From Pseudomonadota bacterium (GTDB lineage: Bacteria > Pseudomonadota > Gammaproteobacteria > Burkholderiales > Burkholderiaceae_C), in NCBI GenBank assembly GCA_030538605.1, contig JAUNTQ010000032.1, positions 1-32,301 on the forward strand: a DNA stretch of 32,301 nt. The letters run 5' to 3'. The first letter of the stretch is position 1. The number at the start of each line of letters is the position of its first letter. Below are positions 6,499 through 14,758 of the stretch, piece after piece. The position numbers were made by a program, and so were the translations under genes. Under the pieces are notes generated by a model. That model saw only the letters and a list, made by a program, of their open reading frames with translations, was not told where the DNA came from and made no database searches.

Positions 6499-8583
6499 AT
6501 GTCCCCTTCGCTGCCATCGCCAACGTCCGCCGAGGTGCTGGGCGCCTGCCCGCACGACTGCCCCGACACCTGCGCGCTCATCACCACCGTGGAAGACGGC
6601 CGCGCCGTGCGCGTGCGCGGCAACCCCGCGCACCCGGCCACCGGCGGCGTGCTGTGCACCAAGGTCTCGCGCTATGCCGAGCGCACGCACCACCCCGAGC
6701 GCATCCTCACGCCCCTCAGGCGCGTGGGCCGCAAGGGCGAGGGGCGCTTCGTACCCATCACCTGGGATGCCGCGCTGGATGAAATCGCCGCGCGCCTGGG
6801 CGCCATCGCCGCGCGCGACGCGCAGGCCATCCTGCCCTACAGCTACGCCGGCACCATGGGGCTGGTGCAGGGCGAGAGCATGGACCGGCGCTTCTTCCAC
6901 GCCCTGGGCGCCAGCCTGCTGGGCCGCACCATCTGCGCCAGCGCGGGGGCCGAGGCGCTGACCCACACCCTGGGCGGCAAGGTGGGCATGAAGCTGGCGC
7001 ACTTCGCCGAAAGCCGCCTCATCCTGATCTGGGGCAGCCACTCGATCGCCAGCAACCTGCACTTCTGGCGGCTGGCGCAGGCCGCGCGGCGGCAGGGCGC
7101 GCGCCTGGTCTGCATCGACCCGCGCCGCACCGAAACCGCCGACAAATGCGACGAACACATCCCGCTGCTGCCCGGCACCGACGCCGCCCTGGCGCTGGCG
7201 CTGATGCACGAGCTGGTGACCCACGACTGGCTCGACCACGACTACATCGCCCGCCACACCAGCGGCTGGCCCGCCCTGCGCGCACGCGCCCTGCAATGGC
7301 CGCCCGAGCGCGCCGCCGAGGTCTGCGGCGTGCCGGTGGGGCAAATCACGCGGCTGGCGCGCGACTGGGGCACCACGCAGCCCGCCGCCATTCGCCTGAA
7401 CTACGGCGTGCAGCGCTGCGCCGGCGGCGGCAACGCCGTGCGTGCCATCGCCTGCCTGCCTGCGCTCACCGGCGCCTGGCGGCACCGCGCCGGCGGGCTG
7501 CTGCTGTCGTCGGGCGGCTTCTTCCCGGTGAACCGCGCCGGGCTGCAGCGTCCCGACCTGCTGGCCGGGCGCACGCCGCGCACCGTCAACATGTCCACCA
7601 TCGGCAACGACCTGCTGCGCCCGGCGTCGGCCGCCTTCGGCCCGCGCATCGAGGCGGTGGTGGTCTACAACAGCAACCCCGTTGCCGTGGCACCCGACTC
7701 GCCCCAGGTGGCGCGCGGCTTCGCGCGCGAAGACCTGTTCACCGTCGTGCTGGAGCACTTTGCCACCGACACCGCCGACTACGCCGACATCGTGCTGCCC
7801 GCCACCACGCAGCTTGAGCACTGGGACATCCACGCCAGCTACGGCCACACCGACGTGCTGCTCAACCGCCCGGCCATCGCCCCGCAGGGCCAGGCGCGCC
7901 CCAACACCCAGGTCTTTCGCGACCTGGCCGCGCGCATGGGCCTGGCCAACGCCTGCCTGGCCGACACCGACGAGCAGCTCTGCCGCCAGGCCTACGGCGA
8001 CGCGGTGGACTTCGGTGCGCTGCTGCACCACGGCTTCGCCCCGCTGCCCGTGCCCGACGCGCCCTTTGCCGAGGGCGGCTTTCCCACCGCATCGGGCCGC
8101 TGCGAGCTCGACAGCCCCATCCTGCGCGCCGCCACCGGCGACGGCCTGCCCACGCACGTGCCCAACCGCGAGCGCGCGGGCGCGGACGCGGCGCATCCGC
8201 TGGCCATGATCTCGCCGCCCGCGCGGCACTTCCTCAACAGCACCTTCGTCAACGTGCAGAGCCTGCGCAGCATCGAAGGGCAGCCGCTGCTTGAAATCCA
8301 CCCCGACGACGCCGCGCCGCGCGGCATCGCCAGTGGCCAGCTGGTGTGCGTTTTCAACCAGCGGGGCGAATACCACTGCACCGCCGAGGTCAGCACGCGC
8401 GCCCGCCCCGGCGTCGTCAACGGCCTGGGCGTGTGGTGGCGCAAGCTGGGGCCGCGCGGCACCAACGTCAACGAAGTCACCAGCCAGGGCCTGACCGATA
8501 TGGGCGCCGGCCCCACCTTCTACGACTGCGCGGTGCAGGTGCAGGCCTGCCATGGCGCGCCGGGTGCCGATGGCCGCGGCTGA
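6499..8583 (+). CDS. Molybdopterin-dependent oxidoreductase, DMSO reductase superfamily
   Basis: This is a large catalytic subunit of 694 residues. The N-terminus carries a [4Fe-4S] motif, ACPHDCPDTC (Cys17, Cys21, Cys25) plus Cys53 in GGVLCTKV, followed by the Mo-bisMGD domains. Typical segments include PITWDAALDEIAARL, YSYAGTMGLVQ, LIWGSHSIASNLHFW, CIDPRRTETADKCD, VVVYNSNPVA and the C-terminal MGD-binding half with LEIHPDDAAPRGIASGQ. There is no twin-arginine signal, so it appears cytoplasmic. No Fe-S or membrane partner gene is adjacent, so its electron donor and substrate are unknown. ATG 6499 is preferred because homologues usually start shortly before the CPHDC motif; ATG 6481 is possible. 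Its 3' end overlaps the next gene by 32 nt. Confidence 0.88.
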   Translation: MSPSLPSPTSAEVLGACPHDCPDTCALITTVEDGRAVRVRGNPAHPATGGVLCTKVSRYAERTHHPERILTPLRRVGRKGEGRFVPITWDAALDEIAARLGAIAARDAQAILPYSYAGTMGLVQGESMDRRFFHALGASLLGRTICASAGAEALTHTLGGKVGMKLAHFAESRLILIWGSHSIASNLHFWRLAQAARRQGARLVCIDPRRTETADKCDEHIPLLPGTDAALALALMHELVTHDWLDHDYIARHTSGWPALRARALQWPPERAAEVCGVPVGQITRLARDWGTTQPAAIRLNYGVQRCAGGGNAVRAIACLPALTGAWRHRAGGLLLSSGGFFPVNRAGLQRPDLLAGRTPRTVNMSTIGNDLLRPASAAFGPRIEAVVVYNSNPVAVAPDSPQVARGFAREDLFTVVLEHFATDTADYADIVLPATTQLEHWDIHASYGHTDVLLNRPAIAPQGQARPNTQVFRDLAARMGLANACLADTDEQLCRQAYGDAVDFGALLHHGFAPLPVPDAPFAEGGFPTASGRCELDSPILRAATGDGLPTHVPNRERAGADAAHPLAMISPPARHFLNSTFVNVQSLRSIEGQPLLEIHPDDAAPRGIASGQLVCVFNQRGEYHCTAEVSTRARPGVVNGLGVWWRKLGPRGTNVNEVTSQGLTDMGAGPTFYDCAVQVQACHGAPGADGRG

Positions 8584-9709
8584 ATGCGCTCGCCGTGCGC
8601 GCGACCGCCGCCTCGTACGCACGGGCGCGGCCCTGGGTGTGCTGGCGGCGGTGCTGGCCGCGCTGGCCCTGCTGCCGGGCTGCGCCGCCGTGGGCTACTA
8701 CGCCCAATCCGTGCACGGCCATCTGTCGCTCATGCATGCTGCGCGGCCCGTCGGCGAGCTGCTGGCCGACGGCAGCACGCCCGATGCGCTGAAAGCCCGC
8801 CTGGCGCTGGCGCAGCGCATGCGCGCGTTTGCCGTGACCGGGCTGGCGCTGCCCGACAACGCCAGCTACCACCGCTACAGCGATTTGAAGCGCCCCGCCG
8901 CCGTGTGGAACGTGGCGGCGGCGCCGGCCGACTCGCTGGTGCTGCGCCGCTGGTGTTTTCCGGTGGTGGGCTGCGTGGGCTATCGCGGCTATTACGACGA
9001 AGGCGCAGCGCGTGCGCTGGCCGCACAGCTGGAAAAAGACGAGGGGCTGGAAGTGCGCGTGTACGGCATTCCGGCCTATTCCACGCTGGGCTGGCTGAAC
9101 TGGGCGGGGGGCGATCCGCTGCTGTCCACCTTCATTCACTGGCCCGAGGGCGAGCTGGCACGCATGCTGTTCCATGAGCTGGCGCACCAGGTGGTCTATG
9201 TGAACGACGACACCATGTTCAACGAGTCCTACGCCACGGCGGTGGAGCGGCTGGGTGTGGCGCAGTGGCTGCGCACCCAGGCGGGCGATGAGGCGCGCGC
9301 GGCTTATGCGGCGCTGGATGCGCGCCGCCACGGCTTTCGCGCCCTGGGCCTTCGCACGCGCGAAGAGCTGGAGGCGCTGTATGCGCAGCGCGGCGTGCTG
9401 GCGTCTGATGTGCTGCACGCGGGCAAGGCGGAGGTGATGGCGCGCTTTCGCGCCCGCTATGCCGCGCTCAAGGCCGAGTGGGCCGCCGAGGGCCGGCCTT
9501 TCGATGGCTACGACACCTGGGTGGCGCAGGCCAACAACGCGTTCTTTGGCGTGCAGGCGGCGTATGACGGGCTGGTGCCTGGCTTTGAAGCCTTGTTTGC
9601 GCAGGTGGGTGGCGACTGGCCGCGCTTTCACGCCGCCGTGGCCGAGCTGGCCAGGCACACGCCCGATGAGCGGCGCGCGCGGCTGGCGGCGCTGACCGAT
9701 GACAAATGA
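8552..9709 (+). CDS. Putative lipoprotein aminopeptidase (zinc metalloprotease)
   Basis: The 385-residue predicted lipoprotein has a positively charged N-region with a hydrophobic stretch ending in the lipobox LLPGC (Cys44), pointing to lipid attachment. An HELAH zinc-binding motif (LFHELAHQ, about residues 206-213) is followed by FNESYATAVE, whose Glu would be a further zinc ligand. This architecture matches the family annotated as putative aminopeptidase (PF10023/COG4324). The start overlaps the upstream oxidoreductase gene by 32 nt; an in-frame ATG at 8570 would shorten the N-region without affecting the lipobox. Peptidase activity is inferred from the motif only. A repeat element begins just after the stop. 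Confidence 0.85.
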   Translation: MARRVPMAAAECARRARDRRLVRTGAALGVLAAVLAALALLPGCAAVGYYAQSVHGHLSLMHAARPVGELLADGSTPDALKARLALAQRMRAFAVTGLALPDNASYHRYSDLKRPAAVWNVAAAPADSLVLRRWCFPVVGCVGYRGYYDEGAARALAAQLEKDEGLEVRVYGIPAYSTLGWLNWAGGDPLLSTFIHWPEGELARMLFHELAHQVVYVNDDTMFNESYATAVERLGVAQWLRTQAGDEARAAYAALDARRHGFRALGLRTREELEALYAQRGVLASDVLHAGKAEVMARFRARYAALKAEWAAEGRPFDGYDTWVAQANNAFFGVQAAYDGLVPGFEALFAQVGGDWPRFHAAVAELARHTPDERRARLAALTDDK

Positions 9710-9776
9710 CTTCGCTGCGCGTGAATGACGAATGACCCAAGGCGCGCGTCCCGTTTGCGCGCGCTCCTTGGTCATG
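9703..9776. repeat. Partial GTCATTCGTCAT-family element with hairpin, copy 2
   Basis: ATGACAAATGACTTCGCTGCG overlaps and follows the aminopeptidase stop, then AATGACGAATGACC, and a stem ATGACCCAAGGCGCGCG / CGCGCGCTCCTTGGTCAT (9732-9748 / 9758-9775) closes the unit. The ATGACGAATGAC wording is shared with the copies at 4061-4190 and 28545-28663. It may act as a terminator for the plus-strand gene. Confidence 0.6.
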
Positions 9777-9795
9777 TCTGTCGTTCAGCGACGTA

Positions 9796-9817
9796 GGGTG
9801 GGTGCAAGCACCCACCC
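9796..9817. terminator. Perfect 10-bp hairpin between convergent genes
   Basis: GGGTGGGTGC / GCACCCACCC form a perfect 10-bp stem around a 2-nt AA step, sited 12 nt beyond the stop of the minus-strand acyl-CoA-binding protein gene and downstream of the plus-strand aminopeptidase. There is no U-tract on either strand, so either a factor-assisted bidirectional terminator or a dispersed GTAGGGTGGGTGC-type repeat is possible. Confidence 0.4.
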
Positions 9818-9828
9818 TGCGGCTTGCT

Positions 9829-10089
9829 TCAGCCGGCGCGCAGCTTGTCGATGAGCGCGATGTATTGCGTCTTGGCTTCGTCGGCGCTGGTGTCTTCCAG
9901 CTTTTTCCAGGCGTCCCACTTGGCGCGGGCCACGATGTCGGCAAAGCCGGGCTTGGCTTCTTCGTTGTCGCCTTCGGTGGCCTGCTTGTAGAGGGCGTAG
10001 ATCTGCAGCAGCGTGACGTTGTCGGGGCGGGTGGTCAGCAGCTTGGCGTTGGCCTGGGCTTCGTGGAAACGGGTGTCGAGGTCGGACAT
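9829..10089 (-). CDS. Acyl-CoA-binding protein
   Basis: This is a small soluble protein of 86 residues that binds long-chain acyl-CoA in the cytoplasm. The sequence starts MSDLDTRFHEAQANAK and carries family hallmarks: TTRPDNVTLLQIYALYKQA with the YALYKQAT motif (about 32-39) and ARAKWDAWKKLE (about 54-65), plus a C-terminal YIALIDKL helix. Length equals the canonical four-helix ACBP domain. ATG 10089 is chosen over an upstream in-frame ATG at 10125 because the family begins at this point. It lies 63 nt after the TPR-like gene on the same strand, last in a run that starts with a phasin gene, consistent with acyl-CoA handling. Confidence 0.93.
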   Translation of the reverse strand: MSDLDTRFHEAQANAKLLTTRPDNVTLLQIYALYKQATEGDNEEAKPGFADIVARAKWDAWKKLEDTSADEAKTQYIALIDKLRAG

Positions 10090-10152
10090 GGGAAGGCGGC
10101 TTTCTTTCGTGTCGGTGGCGCGCATGGTAGCGCCAGGGCCGATGGCGCCTCG

Positions 10153-10944
10153 CTAAAGCGCCAGCCGCGCGCGGGCCAGCTCGACCCACAGCCGCTCGGG
10201 CACGTCGCGCGGGGTGAGGGCGGCGGCTTGCTCCAGCAGGCGGGTGGCTTCGGCCAGGCGGGCCGGGCCTTCCAGGGTGATAAGGGCGTCGGCGCAGTCG
10301 AGCAGCACGGGGGCGGCGGGTGGGAGGCGCAGGGCGTGGTGCAGGTGGTGGTGGGCGGTGCTGGCGCGTGCGCCGTAGCTCATGTCGGCCACCAGCGGGC
10401 CGACCTTGTCGATCACTTCGGCATGAAAACCGGCCAGTGCCGCATGGGCCAACGCATGGCCCGGGGCGAGCGCCAGCGCGGCTTCCAGCGCGGCGCGCAC
10501 CTGCGTGCCCAGGCCGCGGGCCAGCGCGCGCGCCACGTCGATGCCCTGCGCCTGCCGCGCGAGCGACCAGCCCTGCCAGTACCACGCGCTGGCGCTGGCG
10601 GGCGCGGCGGCGGTGTGGGAGCAGGCGCGGGCGTGGATGTGCTGGTAGAGGGCCAGGCGGGTGGTTTCGCGCGGCTCGACCAGGCTGGCGTGGGCGGCGG
10701 TGGCCGCTTGCGCCACGGGCAGACCGCCGGGGCCGGCTTGCAGGCCGGTCTGCGCGGCGGCGGCCAGGTGGCCGCTGTGGTACAGCGCCCAGGCATGCAG
10801 CACGGCGGCATCGGCGGGCAGGGGTTCGGCGTCGTGGCCGTGCAGCTGGGGCCACTGCGCGCGCGTGCGCTCGGCGTTGAAGTGCTCGCCCGCGTGGGGG
10901 CAGGGGGGCCAGTCGGTCACGCAATCGGTCACGGCGTTGGTCAC
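10153..10944 (-). CDS. TPR-like helical repeat protein of unknown function
   Basis: The 263-residue protein is rich in Ala and Leu, with repeated helical pairs resembling tetratricopeptide units (VLHAWALYHSGHLAAAAQT about 50-68; ALEAALALAPGHALAHAAL about 151-169; EATRLLEQAAALTP about 231-244). No signal peptide or membrane segment is seen. The start is a GTG at 10944 whose GTGA overlaps the tetR stop, indicating translational coupling. The first 36 nt are three imperfect 12-nt repeats, each opening GTGACC, so GTGs at 10932 and 10920 are also possible starts. The reading frame stays open far upstream through tetR and beyond, but only this part is credible as protein. Function is unknown; coupling to tetR suggests a shared role. 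Confidence 0.7.
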   Translation of the reverse strand: MTNAVTDCVTDWPPCPHAGEHFNAERTRAQWPQLHGHDAEPLPADAAVLHAWALYHSGHLAAAAQTGLQAGPGGLPVAQAATAAHASLVEPRETTRLALYQHIHARACSHTAAAPASASAWYWQGWSLARQAQGIDVARALARGLGTQVRAALEAALALAPGHALAHAALAGFHAEVIDKVGPLVADMSYGARASTAHHHLHHALRLPPAAPVLLDCADALITLEGPARLAEATRLLEQAAALTPRDVPERLWVELARARLAL

Positions 10945-11600
10945 GGTGCGGCGCTGTAGGCGCTGGTGAGTGCGCGCAGGTGTTCGCGCTGCGCTTCGGG
11001 CAGGTGCGGCGCGAGCAGGGCGAGCACGTGCCAGGCGCCGCGCAGCAGCGCGCCTTGTTCGTGCTCGGGCTCCATGGCGCTGCGCGGTTGCAGCACGTAC
11101 TCGTAGCTGAGCCACCAGGTGAGCAGCACCACCATGCTGGCGGCGACGGCGTCGCGCGCGCGGTCGTCGTCGGCGCTGGCCGCGGGGCCGAGCAGGTGGC
11201 CGAGCACGGTGCGCAGCGCGGCCTGCTTGCGCGCGAGCAGGGCGGGAAAGTGCGTCTCCAGCCGGCGGTTGCGCGAGAGCAGGTGGTTCAGGTCGCGGTA
11301 GAGAAAGCGGTATTGCCAGATGAGCTCGAACAGCGAGTGCAGGAAGAACCAGCTGTCTTCCACGTCGCGCACGTCGTCGCTGGCGGCCAGCAGGGGCACG
11401 AGGCGCTGCTCGAAGTGGTCGAACAGGGTGTTGACCAGCTCGTCCTTGGAGGGGTAGTGGTAGTACAGGTTGCCGGGGCTGATGTTCAGCTCGGCCGAGA
11501 TGGCGGTGGTGGAGACGTTGGGCTCGCCAAAGCGGTTGAACAGCGCCAGCGTGACCTCGAGGATGCGCTCGGCGGTGCGGCGGGGCGCTTTCTTGGGCAT
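10941..11600 (-). CDS. TetR family transcriptional regulator
   Basis: A 219-residue one-component repressor. The N-terminal DNA-binding domain includes TAERILEVTLALFNRFG (about 9-25) and the helix-turn-helix STTAISAELNISPGNLYYHY (30-49), ending SKDELVNTLFDHFE. The variable C-terminal domain (about 60-219) would bind an effector; it is mostly helical with an aromatic-rich stretch (DSWFFLHSLFELIWQYRFLYRDL). It sits between a DUF3108 gene and the coupled TPR-like gene, with a phasin and an acyl-CoA-binding protein in the same run. An acyl-CoA or fatty acid effector is a reasonable guess but is not shown by the sequence. No clear operator palindrome was identified. Confidence 0.9.
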   Translation of the reverse strand: MPKKAPRRTAERILEVTLALFNRFGEPNVSTTAISAELNISPGNLYYHYPSKDELVNTLFDHFEQRLVPLLAASDDVRDVEDSWFFLHSLFELIWQYRFLYRDLNHLLSRNRRLETHFPALLARKQAALRTVLGHLLGPAASADDDRARDAVAASMVVLLTWWLSYEYVLQPRSAMEPEHEQGALLRGAWHVLALLAPHLPEAQREHLRALTSAYSAAP

Positions 11601-11627
11601 GCGGGTGGCGCTTGTGGGGCGCTTGTT

Positions 11628-12842
11628 TCAGGGCGCGCTGGCGGCGCGGTTCAGGCGCGCGGCGCTGGCGAGCTGGGTGAGCGTGTCGCCGTTCGGCCAG
11701 GTGAGCGCCATGCGCACGGGCAGGTGGTCGAGCGCGGGCGACAGCCACAGCTCGATGCGCGGCGCGTGCGCGGCTTGCTCGCCCAGGGGCACGTGGGTGA
11801 GGTGCACGGCGGGCACGGGCCGCCCGCCCAGGGCGGTGACGGGGGTTTGCTCTTCTGCCGCCGCGACGAACCAGCGCCAAGGGCGCACGCTGCCGCCGTT
11901 GGCCACGGGCAGGGTGAAGGTCTGGCCGGGGGCGAAGCGGCTGGCGTCGCCCGCCAGCCAGGCACCGAGCTGCACGATGGCGCTGAGCGCGTCCTGCGTG
12001 CCAGGGGGCAGGTCGGCGCGGGCTTCGGGCTGGTCGTCGGTGGGGGGGAAATGCACGGCGCGCGCGGCGTAGTCGAAGCGCGCAGGCTGGGCACCGCCGG
12101 TGCGCGGGCCGGCCAGCACGGGCAGCAGACCCTGCTCGGCGATCAGGCCGCTGGAGGCCATTTGCCACGAGGAGAGGGCGCGCGCGGGCGATTGCCAGTC
12201 GGCTTCGTAGAAAGCGTCGGTGCGTCGCCAGGCGAGCGTGGTGTCGCCCTGCACGGGCTGGCCGTTCAGGGTGCCGCTGGCCTGGTAGGTGAGGGTGGCT
12301 CCGCGCGGCACCACGGCGGGCAGCGGCTCGCCGGTGGCGGCCCATTGCAACGCCAGACGTGCGTCTTCGCCGTCCAGCGGCGGCTGAAAGGGCACGTCGG
12401 GGCGGGTGCCGCCGAAGCTGGCCAGGGGCGGGGCGTCGAGCAGCGAGGCGAACAGGCTGTCTGAGCCGCCTGCCGCGCCGCGTGCGGTGGCGGGGGCTGA
12501 CGCGGGCTTGGGCGGCGTGGCCTGGCGCGGTGCGGGGGTGGGCGCTGGTTTGGGCGCGGGGCGTGCGTCAGGGCGCGGTGTGGGTGGCGGCGGCGGTGGA
12601 GCGGGAGTCGGTTCCGGCGCGGGTGGTTCGGGTGGGGCAGGGGGGGCGGGCGGGGCTTGCACGATGACGCGGGTGGTCACCGTGCCGTGCGATGCGCCTG
12701 CGCGCACGGGCGTGTTGAACGAGGGCCAGCCCAGCAGCAGCACGGCATGCAGGCCCAGCGCGGCAGCGGTGGCCAGCACCAGCGCGCGGCGCGGCGCGGC
12801 GGGCAGCAACGGCGGCAGCAAGGGCAGGGCGGCGGTGCGCAT
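11628..12842 (-). CDS. DUF3108 domain protein with proline-rich linker, inner-membrane anchored
   Basis: A 404-residue protein with a TonB-like layout. A short basic start and a transmembrane helix (about 20-39, ALVLATAAALGLHAVLLLGW) are followed by a periplasmic Pro/Ala-rich linker (about 62-120, runs such as PPAPPAPPEPPAPEP), then a C-terminal DUF3108 beta-rich domain (about 170-400). The domain begins around GATLTYQASGTLNGQPVQG and contains RRTDAFYEADW. The function of DUF3108 is not established; some members are linked to cell-envelope processes. ATG 12842 is chosen; a TTG two codons upstream is less likely. It lies 27 nt before tetR and 59 nt after the phasin gene on the same strand, so probably the same transcript. 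Confidence 0.82.
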   Translation of the reverse strand: MRTAALPLLPPLLPAAPRRALVLATAAALGLHAVLLLGWPSFNTPVRAGASHGTVTTRVIVQAPPAPPAPPEPPAPEPTPAPPPPPPTPRPDARPAPKPAPTPAPRQATPPKPASAPATARGAAGGSDSLFASLLDAPPLASFGGTRPDVPFQPPLDGEDARLALQWAATGEPLPAVVPRGATLTYQASGTLNGQPVQGDTTLAWRRTDAFYEADWQSPARALSSWQMASSGLIAEQGLLPVLAGPRTGGAQPARFDYAARAVHFPPTDDQPEARADLPPGTQDALSAIVQLGAWLAGDASRFAPGQTFTLPVANGGSVRPWRWFVAAAEEQTPVTALGGRPVPAVHLTHVPLGEQAAHAPRIELWLSPALDHLPVRMALTWPNGDTLTQLASAARLNRAASAP

Positions 12843-12901
12843 GGGCAAGGTGGTGCGCGGCAGCAGATGGTTTGTTTGAAGATGACGGCGCGCTGTCGCC
12901 T

Positions 12902-13339
12902 TCAGCCGCGCGCGGCGGGTTTGGCGGCTGACTTGCGGCTGGCGCGCGGGGCGGCGGCCAGGGCTTTTTCCAGCGCGTCGATGCGTGCCTCAAGCCGGGC
13001 CACGGTAGCCGCGTCGGGCAGGCCGAGGTGTTCGATGGCGCGGGCCACGCGCTGCTCGAAGATGGCCTCCAGTGCGTTCCAGCGGCCTGCGCCCACGGGG
13101 GCGGCACCGGCGGTCATCTCGCCCATGCGCTGGGCGGCTTCGGCCATTTGGGCTTTGGCCAGGGTCTGCGTCTGGCTTTGCAGGGCCATGCCTTGCTTGA
13201 CCAGCGCGTCAAAGGCCTTGCTGCCTTCGGCCTGCGCCCGCGCCAGCGCGCCCAGGCCCGCCAGCCAGATGTTCTGCGATTGGTCCGCGCCGGGCGCGGC
13301 GGGGTTGGGTGAAGGGGGGCGAGGGGTGTGGGCAGACAT
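12902..13339 (-). CDS. Phasin family protein (polyhydroxyalkanoate granule-associated)
   Basis: The 145-residue protein has the poly(hydroxyalkanoate) granule-associated phasin pattern: NIWLAGLGALARAQAEGSKA (about 23-42), FDALVKQGMALQSQTQ (43-58), a helical middle, then ARLEARIDALEKALAAAP (a short coiled coil) and a basic Ala/Lys tail (SRKSAAKPAARG) suited to binding granules or nucleic acid. ATG 13339 is preferred to an in-frame ATG at 13366. It is the first gene of the minus-strand run ending with the acyl-CoA-binding protein. No PHA synthase is in the window, so granule association rests on the family pattern. Confidence 0.85.
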   Translation of the reverse strand: MSAHTPRPPSPNPAAPGADQSQNIWLAGLGALARAQAEGSKAFDALVKQGMALQSQTQTLAKAQMAEAAQRMGEMTAGAAPVGAGRWNALEAIFEQRVARAIEHLGLPDAATVARLEARIDALEKALAAAPRASRKSAAKPAARG

Positions 13340-13474
13340 GGGCGAGGGGTGTGGGAATGAGGGCAACAGGGTTCAGGCGGCAGTGGGCATGCGCGCACAT
13401 GGTCGGGCGATTGTCGCCGCTTGGCGGTGCGTCCGCACGGGGGCGGGCAGGGGCATGTGGAAATCATTATTCAT

Positions 13475-13549
13475 AGCTGCTTGCGTATGTTATTCATCAT
13501 TTTCAAATGAAATGATATAAAAAATGATTTATATGCTACGCAAGAAGCT
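13475..13549. repeat. AGCTGCTTGCGTA palindrome, copy 2 (upstream of rfbB)
   Basis: The outer arms AGCTGCTTGCGTA (13475-13487) and TACGCAAGAAGCT (13537-13549) pair with one mismatch around an AT-rich core that has its own ATCATTT/AAATGAT stem. It is the main feature of the 357-nt gap 13340-13696 between the divergent phasin and rfbB genes. The remainder of that gap holds a T/C-rich stretch (13550-13610), and I saw no convincing -35/-10 pair; AATAAT at 13637-13642 is a possible -10 only. Confidence 0.82.
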
Positions 13550-13696
13550 ACCATTTTGTCTTTCTTTTGCGTCCTCTGCGTCCGGTTTTGGGTTTCCGGT
13601 TTCCGCCCCTCATGCCCGCACGAAAAAGCTGCATGAAATAATCCGCGCCCCGGCCCGGCGCATTGCGCGGGCCTCATGCGCAAGGCGTTTTTCACC

Positions 13697-14758
13697 ATGA
13701 TTCTTGTCACCGGCGGAGCCGGCTTCATCGGCAGCAACTTCGTGCTGGACTGGCTGGCCGCAGGCGGCGAGCCCGTGCTCAACCTCGACAAACTCACCTA
13801 CGCGGGCAACCTGGCCAACCTGGCCAGCCTGCAAGGCGATGCGCGCCACGCCTTCGTGCAGGGCGACATTGGCGATGCCGCCCTGCTCACCCGCCTGCTG
13901 GCCCAGCACCGCCCGCGCGCCATCGTCCACTTCGCGGCTGAAAGCCATGTCGATCGCTCCATCCACGGGGCGGAGGACTTCATCGCCACCAACGTGGTGG
14001 GCACCTTCCGCCTGCTGGAGTCGGCGCGCGGCTACTGGGCCACGCTGCCTGCGGGCGAGCAAGCCGCGTTCCGCTTTCTGCACGTCTCCACCGACGAGGT
14101 CTATGGCAGCCTGGCCCCCACCGCGCCCGCCTTCGCCGAAGACCACGTCTACGAACCCAACAGCCCCTACAGCGCCAGCAAGGCCGCCAGCGACCACCTG
14201 GTGCGCGCCTGGCACCACACGCACGGGCTGCCGGTGCTCACCACCAACTGTTCCAACAATTACGGCCCGTATCACTTCCCCGAAAAGCTCATCCCGCTGA
14301 TGATCGTCAACGCGCTCGCGGGCCAGCCGCTGCCCGTGTATGGCGACGGCCAGCAGGTGCGCGACTGGCTGTACGTGCGCGACCATTGCAGCGCCATCCG
14401 CCGCGTGCTTGAGGCGGGCCGCGTGGGCGAGACCTACAACATCGGCGGCTGGAACGAGAAGACCAACCTCGCCATCGTCCACACCATCTGCGACCTGCTG
14501 GACGCGCTGCAGCCGCGCGCCGATGGCCAGAGCTACCGCGCGCAGATCACCCACGTCACCGACCGCCCCGGCCACGACCGCCGCTACGCCATCGACGCAC
14601 GCAAGATCGAGCGCGAACTCGGCTGGCGGCCCGCCGAAACTTTCGACACCGGCATCCGCAAGACCGTCGAGTGGTATCTGGCCCACCCGCAATGGGTGCA
14701 GAGCGTGCAAAGCGGCGCCTACCGCGACTGGCTCAGCACCCAGTACGGAGCCGCCTGA
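13697..14758 (+). CDS. rfbB: dTDP-glucose 4,6-dehydratase RfbB (RmlB)
   Basis: RfbB forms dTDP-4-keto-6-deoxyglucose, the branch point for dTDP-rhamnose and for 3-amino sugars such as Fuc3NAc. The extended SDR of 353 residues has the NAD-binding [11 protein letters not shown] (5-15), [11 protein letters not shown] (78-88), STDEVYG (131-137) with the catalytic Thr/Asp/Glu, and YSASK (Tyr158, Lys162). ATG 13697 is chosen because the family begins [12 protein letters not shown], with AAGGCG (13682-13687) as ribosome site; an ATG at 13676 would add 7 residues. Its stop overlaps the rfbD start in TGATG. It would feed both rfbDC and the fdt-like genes downstream. Confidence 0.97.
   Translation: MILVTGGAGFIGSNFVLDWLAAGGEPVLNLDKLTYAGNLANLASLQGDARHAFVQGDIGDAALLTRLLAQHRPRAIVHFAAESHVDRSIHGAEDFIATNVVGTFRLLESARGYWATLPAGEQAAFRFLHVSTDEVYGSLAPTAPAFAEDHVYEPNSPYSASKAASDHLVRAWHHTHGLPVLTTNCSNNYGPYHFPEKLIPLMIVNALAGQPLPVYGDGQQVRDWLYVRDHCSAIRRVLEAGRVGETYNIGGWNEKTNLAIVHTICDLLDALQPRADGQSYRAQITHVTDRPGHDRRYAIDARKIERELGWRPAETFDTGIRKTVEWYLAHPQWVQSVQSGAYRDWLSTQYGAA

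Noticed and set aside
6430..8622. Long open frame antisense to the molybdopterin oxidoreductase
   Set aside because: Same codon-bias artefact; no recognisable domains and no sensible start.
9796..9817. Hairpin as a certain intrinsic terminator
   Set aside because: The stem is perfect but no U-tract follows on either strand, so it is listed only as a candidate.
10945..12345. Upstream extension of the TPR-like gene as one 730-residue protein
   Set aside because: The extension is Arg/Ala/Pro-rich and lies antiframe to a clear TetR gene and the DUF3108 gene. The GTG at 10944 overlapping the tetR stop is the natural start.
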